This document shows positions 1 to 5,884 of a stretch of DNA of 5,884 nucleotides, in pieces. The notes below the pieces were generated by a model. The model was not told the DNA's origin. It was given only the letters and a program-made list of their open reading frames with translations, and did not search any database. Each line of letters opens with the position of its first letter. Position 1 is the stretch's first letter. The DNA is taken from contig CALBME010000147.1 of the NCBI GenBank assembly GCA_937896295.1, forward strand, positions 1-5,884, in the 5' to 3' direction. Source of the stretch: an uncultured Micavibrio sp. GTDB taxonomy: Bacteria; Pseudomonadota; Alphaproteobacteria; Micavibrionales; UBA1664. The position numbers were made by a program, and so were the translations under genes.

Positions 1-591
1 CGCGTCGCGGTATCCGTCGATGATCTTCTCCAGCATGTCGTAGATATCCTTGCGCAGGATAAGGTCGCGCGCCTCGGTGTGTTTCTGGAACAATTGCGCC
101 AGCAACTCGCCCAGAATGGCGTCGCCGCGCACTTCCAGGTCGTAAAGAATTTTGATCTGGTCCTGAATGCGGCGCGTGTCCGGTTTGCGGACCAGGTCGC
201 GCACCAGTGCCTCCATGGCGCTGGCTTCCTGCATGATCACGTCGATCTGGCCGCCGAAATCGGCGCCTTCAAGTCCGTGCATGTCGACGCGCTCCTTGAC
301 CTTCTCCATGATCTTGGGAATACGATAAAGCGCGTTGGAAAAATTCTGGATATCCTCGCGGTCGAACGGCGTCACATACGACCGGCACAGCTCTTCCGTC
401 AGCATCGCAGCCGTTGTTTTTGATGCAAGGCGCGCCTCCATCAGGCTTTCACCCGCGCGTTTGCGCGCCGTTGCATCCACGGCCTGAAGATAGGCTTTGA
501 GATATTGTGGGCACGCGCACACGGATTGTGTGAGCTGTTCCATCATGTCCAGAAACTGGTCCTGACGCGGAATAATATTCAAAAAGCCCAT
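1..591 (-). CDS. DUF47 / PhoU-like phosphate transport regulator, 3'-truncated by window edge
   Basis: Reading the minus strand from the ATG at 589-591 gives 197 codons without a stop, running off the left edge. The product is all-helical by appearance and carries TPFDREDI at residues 74-81, the hallmark of the DUF47 (PF01865, COG1392) branch of PhoU-like proteins. A second signature, LEVRGD (152-157), supplies one ExxxD metal-binding motif, and KDIYDMLEKIIDGY (181-194) matches the C-terminal helix. Family members are usually about 205-220 residues, so only the last 10-25 are missing. They are cytoplasmic and commonly encoded next to a Pit-type phosphate transporter, which would be expected just left of this window. 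The start is supported by AAGGA (plus 600-604) eight bases upstream. Oddity: the first ExxxD motif, expected at about residues 54-58, reads RLASK. Family assignment is firm; a role in phosphate uptake control is inferred from the family. Confidence 0.86.
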   Translation of the reverse strand, partial: MGFLNIIPRQDQFLDMMEQLTQSVCACPQYLKAYLQAVDATARKRAGESLMEARLASKTTAAMLTEELCRSYVTPFDREDIQNFSNALYRIPKIMEKVKERVDMHGLEGADFGGQIDVIMQEASAMEALVRDLVRKPDTRRIQDQIKILYDLEVRGDAILGELLAQLFQKHTEARDLILRKDIYDMLEKIIDGYRDA

Positions 592-618
592 GGCAAAAGT
601 CCTTTGTCTTTCGACCGC

Positions 619-647
619 ATATCACCACGCCGCGCAAAACCGGTCAA
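619..647 (-). promoter_or_regulatory. Weak possible promoter for the DUF47 gene
   Basis: Directly after the stop codon of the PF10116 gene the minus strand has TTGACC (plus 642-647; 5 of 6 to the -35 consensus), then 17 bases, then TGATAT (plus 619-624; only 3 of 6 to the -10 consensus). A start near 612 would give a leader of about 20 nt with the AAGGA ribosome-binding site in it. The poor -10 keeps this tentative; the gene may simply be read through from upstream. Confidence 0.25.
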
Positions 648-1169
648 CTAGCTGGAAATGGCGGATTTTCGCCTTTCTGCGCCAGATTCACGGTCGTTGA
701 AATAGACAACGTTGGACAGGTTGCGCCTGATTTCCCGCACCGACAGGTTGGTCATATCCTTGGCGATTTCACCGATGATCTTGCCGTGCAGGCCGTCATG
801 CAGGTTTTTACGCATATGCCCCAGCATCTGTGGCGCCGCCACCAGCACAAGACGGTCGAAACGATCCTGCATGTAAAGCTCTTCGAGCCAGCGGCTGAGC
901 GCGATGGAAAAATGTTCTTCTTCGTGACGCAGCTGGCCCATGCGGGCAGGGACGCTTGACTCGCGGACGCTTAAATCCGGGCCGCGTTCGTCTTCGTCCG
1001 GTTCGGCCCGGGCCAGAAGGACCAGGTCCTGCGCCTGCTTGCAAAAAATCTGGGCCTTCTTGCGGTCAATAACCATGATCCAGGTGCGGGGAACCGGGCG
1101 ACCGTAAAAAAGTCGTGGCGATTCATCGTCATGGACGTTGTTCTTGATGCCTTTGCCGGTGATTTTCAT
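648..1169 (-). CDS. Host attachment family protein (PF10116 / COG5622, baeRF-like fold)
   Basis: A 173-residue soluble protein with no signal peptide or membrane segment. It begins the conserved part with TWIMVIDRKKAQIF (29-42), the first beta strand and turn of the family, and continues with RHEEEHFSIALSRWL (81-95), RLVLVAAPQMLGHMRKNL (106-123) and EIAKDMTNLSVREI (134-147). These are the typical landmarks of PF10116, named after an Agrobacterium attachment locus. The fold is related to the middle domain of eRF1/Pelota, so a ribosome or RNA role has been considered, but the biochemical function is not established. About 28 N-terminal residues precede the conserved strand, slightly longer than usual. 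The start is well supported: AGGAGG (plus 1174-1179) lies four bases upstream. It sits 64 bases after the RNA helicase and 56 before the DUF47 gene, all on the same strand, so an operon is likely. A hairpin overlaps its ribosome-binding site. Confidence 0.82.
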   Translation of the reverse strand: MKITGKGIKNNVHDDESPRLFYGRPVPRTWIMVIDRKKAQIFCKQAQDLVLLARAEPDEDERGPDLSVRESSVPARMGQLRHEEEHFSIALSRWLEELYMQDRFDRLVLVAAPQMLGHMRKNLHDGLHGKIIGEIAKDMTNLSVREIRRNLSNVVYFNDRESGAERRKSAISS

Positions 1170-1177
1170 GAAGCCTC

Positions 1178-1210
1178 CTATACGGGAAAGATTGCTCTTC
1201 CCCGATATAG
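1178..1210 (-). promoter_or_regulatory. Intergenic hairpin with GNRA-type loop touching the ribosome-binding site
   Basis: In the RNA read from the minus strand, CTATA-T-CGGG-GAAGA (plus 1210 to 1196) can pair with TCTTT-CCCG-TATAG (plus 1191 to 1178). This gives about 14 pairs with one bulged T, one G-T wobble and the loop GCAA, which fits the stable GNRA class. The 3' arm ends inside AGGAGG (plus 1174-1179), so the folded form would cover two bases of the ribosome-binding site of the downstream gene. No T-run follows, so it is not a classical terminator. Possible roles are translation control, RNA processing or 3'-end protection between helicase and PF10116 cistrons. The structure was drawn by hand. 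Confidence 0.6.
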
Positions 1211-1221
1211 GATGGTTTCAG

Positions 1222-1240
1222 ATCAGGCCAATATCAGGCC
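1222..1240. repeat. Short direct repeat at the helicase stop codon
   Basis: ATCAGGCC occurs twice (1222-1229 and 1233-1240) with three bases between. On the coding strand it reads GGCCTGA, TATT, GGCCTGA, so the first copy supplies the helicase stop codon and the second lies just downstream. It may be a small tandem duplication; no function is evident. Confidence 0.5.
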
Positions 1241-3066
1241 GATTTTTTAAAATTTTTATTCGGGCGTTGACCATTGGGTTTACGGTCTTTTCCGAATGAT
1301 TTGTTGTTGTTCTTTTTCTTCGCCCAGAACGGTCCCTGCGGCTTGCGGTCGTTCGAACGCATGGGGCGGTCGCCGTCCATCGAAAAACGGTCTTCACCGC
1401 TGGCACCCTCGACGTTGAAGTTGCGCTCCGGACCGTCCTGGTCGTTGCGGCGCACGTTGCCGTTACGCTCACCATTACGGTCTTTGTAATGGAACGGTTT
1501 GTTTTTCTTATCGTTGAAATCGCGGCGTTGCTTGAACGAACGATCGCCACGCTCGGCACGCTCCATACGGGCCGGCGGTGCCGAATTGAAATCGGCATCC
1601 GAGGTCGGCGCATGAAGATCCGATGCGCGCATCGGCGGATCGATCAGGTGCGATTTGTCTGCGCGCGGATGATTCACGTATTTGCGCTGCGGTGCGCCGG
1701 AATTGTTACGATCAAAACGCTCGGAGCGGTTGCCGAAATCACGGCGCTGGCCGTTCTGGTGCTTCGGCTTATCCTGGCGTGCCTGATTGTATTCTGCCTG
1801 CGCCTGCTGCAGTTCCATTTCGAATTCCTGGTCCATATGACCGAAATTGCGCGGTTGCTGCGGCTTTTTAAATCCGCTGTTGCGGTTGCTGTTGTTGTAA
1901 TTGTTGTTACCACCGCCGCGACGGTTACCACGTTCCGGTTTCTGGCCGGGGTTCAGCACGCGCTGAATGGCATTCCATTTGCCGCGCTCGGACGGCATCA
2001 GGAATGAAAGGGCACGCCCTTCCTGACCGTTACGGCCGGTACGGCCGATACGGTGAACGTAATCTTCCGCGACCTGCGGCAGGTCGTAATTGATGACATG
2101 TTCGATATGCGGAACGTCAAGACCGCGTGCGGCGACATCGGTCGCCACCATGATGCGGGTTTTTTTGGCGCGGAAACCGGCAATCGCGCGGTCGCGCTTG
2201 TTCTGCGTCAGGCCGCCGTGAATGACGTCGACGGAATGACCGTCGCCGGCAAGGCGTTTCTGCATGCGGTCGGCGCCGTGCTTGGTCTTGATGAAAATGA
2301 TGATCGAACCCTGGCGGGCGATCAGCTCGTCGGTGAGCAGGTTATAACGGTTGGCTTCGTTCGTCTCGACATGCTCGTGCTTGATATGCGCGGCGGATGT
2401 GCGCTCCGGCTCGATCGTCACGCGCACGGGGTCTTTCATATACGTGTTGGTAAAATTGATGATCTCTTTCGGGAAGGTGGCCGAAAACATCAGCGTCTGG
2501 CGGTCTTTGGCCGGCATGTGCTTGATGACTTCATTGATCTGCGGCGTGAACCCCATGTCCAGCATGCGGTCCGCTTCGTCCAGGACCAGCATGTTGACCG
2601 TTGCGAACAGGTTGTTGCGGCTGCGCAGGTGGTCGTTGATACGGCCCGGCGTGCCGATGATCAGGCGCGGACGTGCCGAAAGCTGGGCGCGCTGGCGGCC
2701 CATCGACTCGCCGCCGATCAGCAGGGCGGATTTGATGACGGTGTTCTGGTGCAGCATCTGGCGTGCAACGACCAGGATCTGCGACGCCAGTTCGCGCGTC
2801 GGCGTCATGATCAGGGCGGATGCGTGTGCGTCCGTCATCAGGCGTGCGAGAATGGGAATGATGAACGCGCCGGTCTTGCCGGTGCCCGTTTGGGCTGAAC
2901 CCAGAACGTCCTTGCCCTTCATCGCGGCGGGAATGGCCAGCGCCTGAACAGGGGTCGGGTTGGTGTATTTCATGTGCTCCAGGCTTTTGAACAAAGCATG
3001 CGGCAGGCCGAAAGCGGCAAAACCGTTGGTGGTCTCGGCCTGGGGAGCGGTGGTTTCAATAGTCAT
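1234..3066 (-). CDS. DEAD-box ATP-dependent RNA helicase, RhlE-like, with long disordered tail
   Basis: A 610-residue cytoplasmic RNA helicase that unwinds or remodels RNA at the cost of ATP. All core motifs are intact: Q motif PTPVQ (37-41), Walker A AQTGTGKT (58-65), Ia PTRELASQ (89-96), GG (118-119), Ib TPGR (139-142), DEAD (163-166), SAT (195-197), IV IIFIKT (256-261), V ATDVAARGLD (308-317) and VI HRIGRTGR (338-345). The core ends near residue 372. The remaining 235 or so residues are rich in Asn, Arg, Lys, Gly and Gln with RGGG- and NNN-type runs, so they are probably disordered and RNA-binding. Similar basic tails occur in RhlE/CsdA-type helicases used in cold adaptation, ribosome assembly and RNA decay; which of these applies cannot be told. 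The start at 3066 follows AAGGA (plus 3078-3082) at 11 bases, slightly far. It is probably the first gene of a three-gene unit with the PF10116 and DUF47 genes. Confidence 0.95.
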   Translation of the reverse strand: MTIETTAPQAETTNGFAAFGLPHALFKSLEHMKYTNPTPVQALAIPAAMKGKDVLGSAQTGTGKTGAFIIPILARLMTDAHASALIMTPTRELASQILVVARQMLHQNTVIKSALLIGGESMGRQRAQLSARPRLIIGTPGRINDHLRSRNNLFATVNMLVLDEADRMLDMGFTPQINEVIKHMPAKDRQTLMFSATFPKEIINFTNTYMKDPVRVTIEPERTSAAHIKHEHVETNEANRYNLLTDELIARQGSIIIFIKTKHGADRMQKRLAGDGHSVDVIHGGLTQNKRDRAIAGFRAKKTRIMVATDVAARGLDVPHIEHVINYDLPQVAEDYVHRIGRTGRNGQEGRALSFLMPSERGKWNAIQRVLNPGQKPERGNRRGGGNNNYNNSNRNSGFKKPQQPRNFGHMDQEFEMELQQAQAEYNQARQDKPKHQNGQRRDFGNRSERFDRNNSGAPQRKYVNHPRADKSHLIDPPMRASDLHAPTSDADFNSAPPARMERAERGDRSFKQRRDFNDKKNKPFHYKDRNGERNGNVRRNDQDGPERNFNVEGASGEDRFSMDGDRPMRSNDRKPQGPFWAKKKNNNKSFGKDRKPNGQRPNKNFKKSA

Positions 3067-3316
3067 GATAAATAGAGTCCTTAGATAATAAACGTTAACG
3101 CCTCCTTGCGTTGTGCAGGGAGTGCGGAGTTGCAGCCGGGTGACCGGGAACTCTTCGATGAAATGAATCGGAAGAAAAGTCGCCGCTCGCGGGTATGTGC
3201 TTACGTTCAGAGCAGCCGGAGGGAAAATCCCGGTAAAGGCTGGATAAACGTGCCCGCTTTAGAACAGATTTCGTTCGGTGGCGGATTGAAAGGCAAAAGC
3301 CCAAAAAACCAAATGC
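3067..3316 (-). promoter_or_regulatory. Long structured 5' leader of the RNA helicase gene (gene-free stretch)
   Basis: No convincing gene lies between the helicase start and the methyltransferase start (about 300 bases). If the promoter at 3323-3352 is used, the helicase mRNA has a leader of about 250 nt. Visible pairings are CAGCC/GGCTG enclosing GGGA-TTT-TCCC (3213-3242) and GAGTT/AACTC enclosing two self-complementary CCGG blocks (3127-3153). A perfect palindrome CGTTAACG lies at 3093-3100. A strong AAGGAGG (plus 3101-3107) sits about 34 bases before the ATG with no start codon placed to use it, and CCCTCC (plus 3218-3223) upstream in the leader could pair with it. Long leaders are known for cold-induced helicases such as csdA; control of this kind here is inference. 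Confidence 0.5.
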
Positions 3317-3344
3317 GGGGGATGTATGACACAGACCATCCCCG
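3316..3344. repeat. Inverted repeat between promoter elements of the helicase gene
   Basis: CGGGGGATG (3316-3324) and CATCCCCG (3337-3344) form an inverted repeat with eight matched pairs, one extra G and a 12-base spacer. It fills the space between the proposed -35 and -10 of the helicase promoter and slightly overlaps the -10. It could be an operator for a dimeric regulator. Read as RNA it could be a hairpin, but the T-run on the minus strand begins several bases later, so it is a poor intrinsic terminator. Confidence 0.5.
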
Positions 3345-3352
3345 TTTGTCAA
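3323..3352 (-). promoter_or_regulatory. Putative sigma70-type promoter of the helicase gene
   Basis: On the minus strand a perfect TTGACA (plus 3347-3352) is followed after 18 bases by CATACA (plus 3323-3328), which keeps the central ATA of a -10 box (3 of 6). The predicted start is near 3316. The -35 is convincing, the -10 is only moderate. Confidence 0.45.
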
Positions 3353-3353
3353 A

Positions 3354-3359
3354 TATACT
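3354..3359 (+). promoter_or_regulatory. Possible -10 box of the methyltransferase gene
   Basis: TATACT matches 5 of 6 of the -10 consensus and ends 10 bases before the chosen ATG at 3370, so a transcript from it would have almost no leader. No good -35 is seen at the right distance. It lies next to the divergent helicase -35 (3347-3352), so the two promoters would compete for the same DNA. Confidence 0.3.
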
Positions 3360-3369
3360 GGTATTATGG

Positions 3370-4304
3370 ATGCAGATGCGCGCCTTCATACGCAACCTCT
3401 TTGCCCGCCGGGGCCGGCCCTGGAATCCCTATCTTGCGCAATGTCTTACCTGCGCGGAAGACATGGTCGGCAGGCGCGAATATGCGGCCGCCGTTCACAT
3501 GCTGAAGGACTGCATCCGCAAATCGCCCGATCATCCGGATACGTATTTCGTGCTGGCCTCCGCGCTGCAGGGAATGGATGACAAGGCGGGCGCGTGCGAT
3601 GCATACCGCGCCTATCTGAAACGCGATCCCGATGATGCGCGCGGCGCGCGGATCAATCTGTTCCTTCTGACCGGCGATGGTCATCCCGACACCCTGTCGG
3701 CGTCATACGTGACCGGCCTGTTCGATGCCTTTGCCCCCACATTCGATAAAAACCTGAACGACATCGAATACCGTGCGCCCACATTGCTAGCCGCTGAAAT
3801 GCTGGCGGCCCATCCGCATCGTTTCACGCGGCTTCTGGACCTTGGTTGCGGTACGGGTCTGTCCGGCCTGCCATACCGCGATCACGCCGACAGGATCGAG
3901 GGCGTCGACATGTCCGAAAAAATGCTGGAAAAGGCGCGTGAAAAAAACATCTATGCGCATCTGCATCGCGACGATCTGCATGACTTCCTTGCGCGTCACC
4001 CGAACACCTTCGACGCCATCGTCTCGGCCGATGTGCTGGTCTATGTCGGCGCGCTCGAAAGGGCGGTGCGGTATGCGGCGGCGGCGCTGACACCGGGCGG
4101 TATCTTCGGGTTCACGGTGCAGCGCCTCGATGAAGATGTCGATTTCCGCATGGGCGACGATCATCGCTACTGGTACGGCCAGGCCTATCTTGAAAGATGC
4201 ATGCGCGATGCGCACTTAAGCGGCATCACATCCAAACATGTAACGCTGCGGCTTCAGTACGGTGAACCGGTGCCGGGTATCGTGATGCTGGGCAGGCGCG
4301 GGAA

Positions 4305-4308
<4 letters not shown>
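3370..4308 (+). CDS. TPR-containing class I SAM-dependent methyltransferase (COG4976-like)
   Basis: About 312 residues with two parts. An N-terminal helical region has TPR-like repeats (about residues 30-85; the second around YFVLASALQGMDDKAGACDAY, split here as YFVLASALQ and GACDAYRAYL). The C-terminal part is a Rossmann methyltransferase: motif I LDLGCGTG (156-163) binds SAM, VDMS (179-182) holds the ribose-contacting acidic residue, FDAIVSADVLVYV (214-226) is motif II/III-like, and TPGG (241-244) precedes the next strand. The linker YVTGLFDAFAPTFD (113-126) is typical of COG4976, predicted methyltransferases with TPR repeats. The substrate is unknown. The frame is open back to 3106, but the upstream translation looks non-coding and there is no ribosome-binding site at any candidate, so the ATG at 3370 (or 3376) is preferred. 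It converges on rimO with overlapping stop codons. Confidence 0.85.
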
Positions 4309-5669
<1,361 letters not shown>

Positions 5670-5675
5670 GTGGCG

Positions 5676-5705
5676 GTTATAGCCGGAAAAAGGCAGATTT
5701 GTAAA
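5676..5705 (-). promoter_or_regulatory. Near-consensus rimO promoter placing the start of transcription at the ATG
   Basis: On the minus strand TTTACA (plus 5700-5705; 5 of 6 to -35) is followed after 18 bases by TATAAC (plus 5676-5681; 5 of 6 to -10). Six bases (plus 5670-5675) separate the -10 from the A of the rimO ATG, the usual distance to a transcription start. With no ribosome-binding site in between, a leaderless rimO mRNA is the simplest reading. Confidence 0.55.
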
Positions 5706-5752
5706 GAATATTGCACTGCACAGCCACTATCTTTTAGATCTTGTGGTTTTTG

Positions 5753-5758
5753 TATAAT
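5753..5758 (+). promoter_or_regulatory. Perfect -10 box for the right-edge gene
   Basis: TATAAT, preceded directly by TG, lies 64 bases upstream of the ATG at 5823. No good -35 is seen 16-18 bases upstream (the region there is CTTTT-like), so it may need an activator or be fortuitous. Predicted start is near 5765. Confidence 0.4.
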
Positions 5759-5770
5759 ATTCCGATTCGC

Positions 5771-5809
5771 GGCCCGTCTTTTTGATCATATAACAACCAG
5801 CAACGGGCC
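5771..5809 (+). promoter_or_regulatory. Inverted repeat / hairpin in the leader of the right-edge gene
   Basis: GGCCCGT (5771-5777) and ACGGGCC (5803-5809) are a perfect seven-base inverted repeat around a 25-base AT-rich loop. It lies just downstream of the predicted transcription start and ends five bases before the ribosome-binding site (GGGGAG, 5814-5819). It could be an operator or a leader hairpin; the long loop makes a stable RNA structure less certain. Confidence 0.45.
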
Positions 5810-5822
5810 AAACGGGGAGATT

Positions 5823-5884
5823 ATGGGACACGCTGATAAGGCTGCGCTAAGAGCAGCTTTTAGTGGAGCTTCAAACCTGATATA
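5823..5884 (+). CDS. Start of an unidentified gene, cut by the right edge
   Basis: An ATG at 5823 preceded by GGGGAG (5814-5819) opens a frame that stays open to the window end: 20 codons, beginning MGHADKAALRAAF and continuing SGASNLI. This is too short to assign to a family. Support for it being real is the ribosome-binding site, the TATAAT box upstream and the divergent layout with rimO. Codon use is unlike the neighbours: 14 of the 19 codons after ATG end in A or T, with CTA, AGA and ATA present, whereas the adjoining genes favour G or C. This may mark the edge of acquired DNA. Confidence 0.5.
   Translation, partial: MGHADKAALRAAFSGASNLI

Noticed and set aside
79..423. Plus-strand open frame of 114 codons at the left end
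   Set aside because: It lies opposite the DUF47 gene, whose minus-strand reading has clear family motifs; the plus reading has none.
449..637. Minus-strand open frame of 62 codons upstream of and overlapping the DUF47 start
   Set aside because: It overlaps the DUF47 gene in another frame, has no family features, and the DUF47 start has its own ribosome-binding site.
1178..1210. Terminator after the helicase gene
   Set aside because: The hairpin is strong but is followed by GAGGCTTCATG, with no T-run, and overlaps the next gene's ribosome-binding site.
2053..2898. Long plus-strand open frame (281 codons) inside the helicase gene
   Set aside because: It is antisense to an intact, motif-rich helicase; the translation is Arg/Asp/Val-rich without any recognisable motif, as expected for a shadow of GC-rich coding DNA.
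3315..3344. Intrinsic terminator at the CGGGGGATG/CATCCCCG repeat
   Set aside because: On the plus strand only TTTG follows the stem; on the minus strand the T-run starts several bases after it. Neither fits a classical terminator.
3095..3352. Minus-strand open frame of 85 codons in the helicase leader
   Set aside because: No ribosome-binding site, unnatural composition, and it begins inside the proposed promoter; better explained as untranslated leader.
3106..3369. Upstream extension of the methyltransferase frame to ATG 3106
   Set aside because: The extra 88 residues look non-coding, match nothing in the family and cover the divergent promoter region; no ribosome-binding site supports 3106, 3163, 3313 or 3322.

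Overview
The window looks like ordinary chromosome from a moderately GC-rich alphaproteobacterium. The grounds are the RhlE-like DEAD-box helicase, a 'host attachment' (PF10116) protein, a DUF47/PhoU-like protein and a TPR-methyltransferase of the COG4976 type. The lineage is inferred from family resemblance only; there is no rRNA here to settle it. No mobile element, CRISPR array, tRNA or rRNA was seen.

Left half (1-3369), minus strand: three genes read right to left. A DEAD-box RNA helicase (1234-3066) is followed by a PF10116 protein (648-1169) and a DUF47/PhoU-like protein (591 down to the left edge, where it runs off). Gaps are 64 and 56 bases, so co-transcription is plausible. The first gap holds a strong hairpin touching the ribosome-binding site of the PF10116 gene. 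The helicase has a leader of about 250 nt with several potential stem-loops, behind a promoter-like sequence with a perfect TTGACA and an inverted repeat between its elements. This fits post-transcriptional control of an RNA helicase, but that is inference.

Right half: a TPR-methyltransferase (3370-4308, plus) converges on rimO (4305-5669, minus), the methylthiotransferase for ribosomal protein uS12. Their stop codons share the palindrome TTAA, leaving no intergenic space. rimO has no visible Shine-Dalgarno sequence; a near-consensus promoter places the transcription start at its ATG, suggesting a leaderless mRNA. Beyond 5670 the DNA becomes AT-rich, and a divergent plus-strand gene begins at 5823. 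Only 20 codons are visible, with codon use unlike the neighbours.

The RNA helicase and RimO both touch ribosome or RNA biology, but nothing shows that they work together. The window holds no clearly new system; the most interesting signals are the RNA structures and start-site arrangements.
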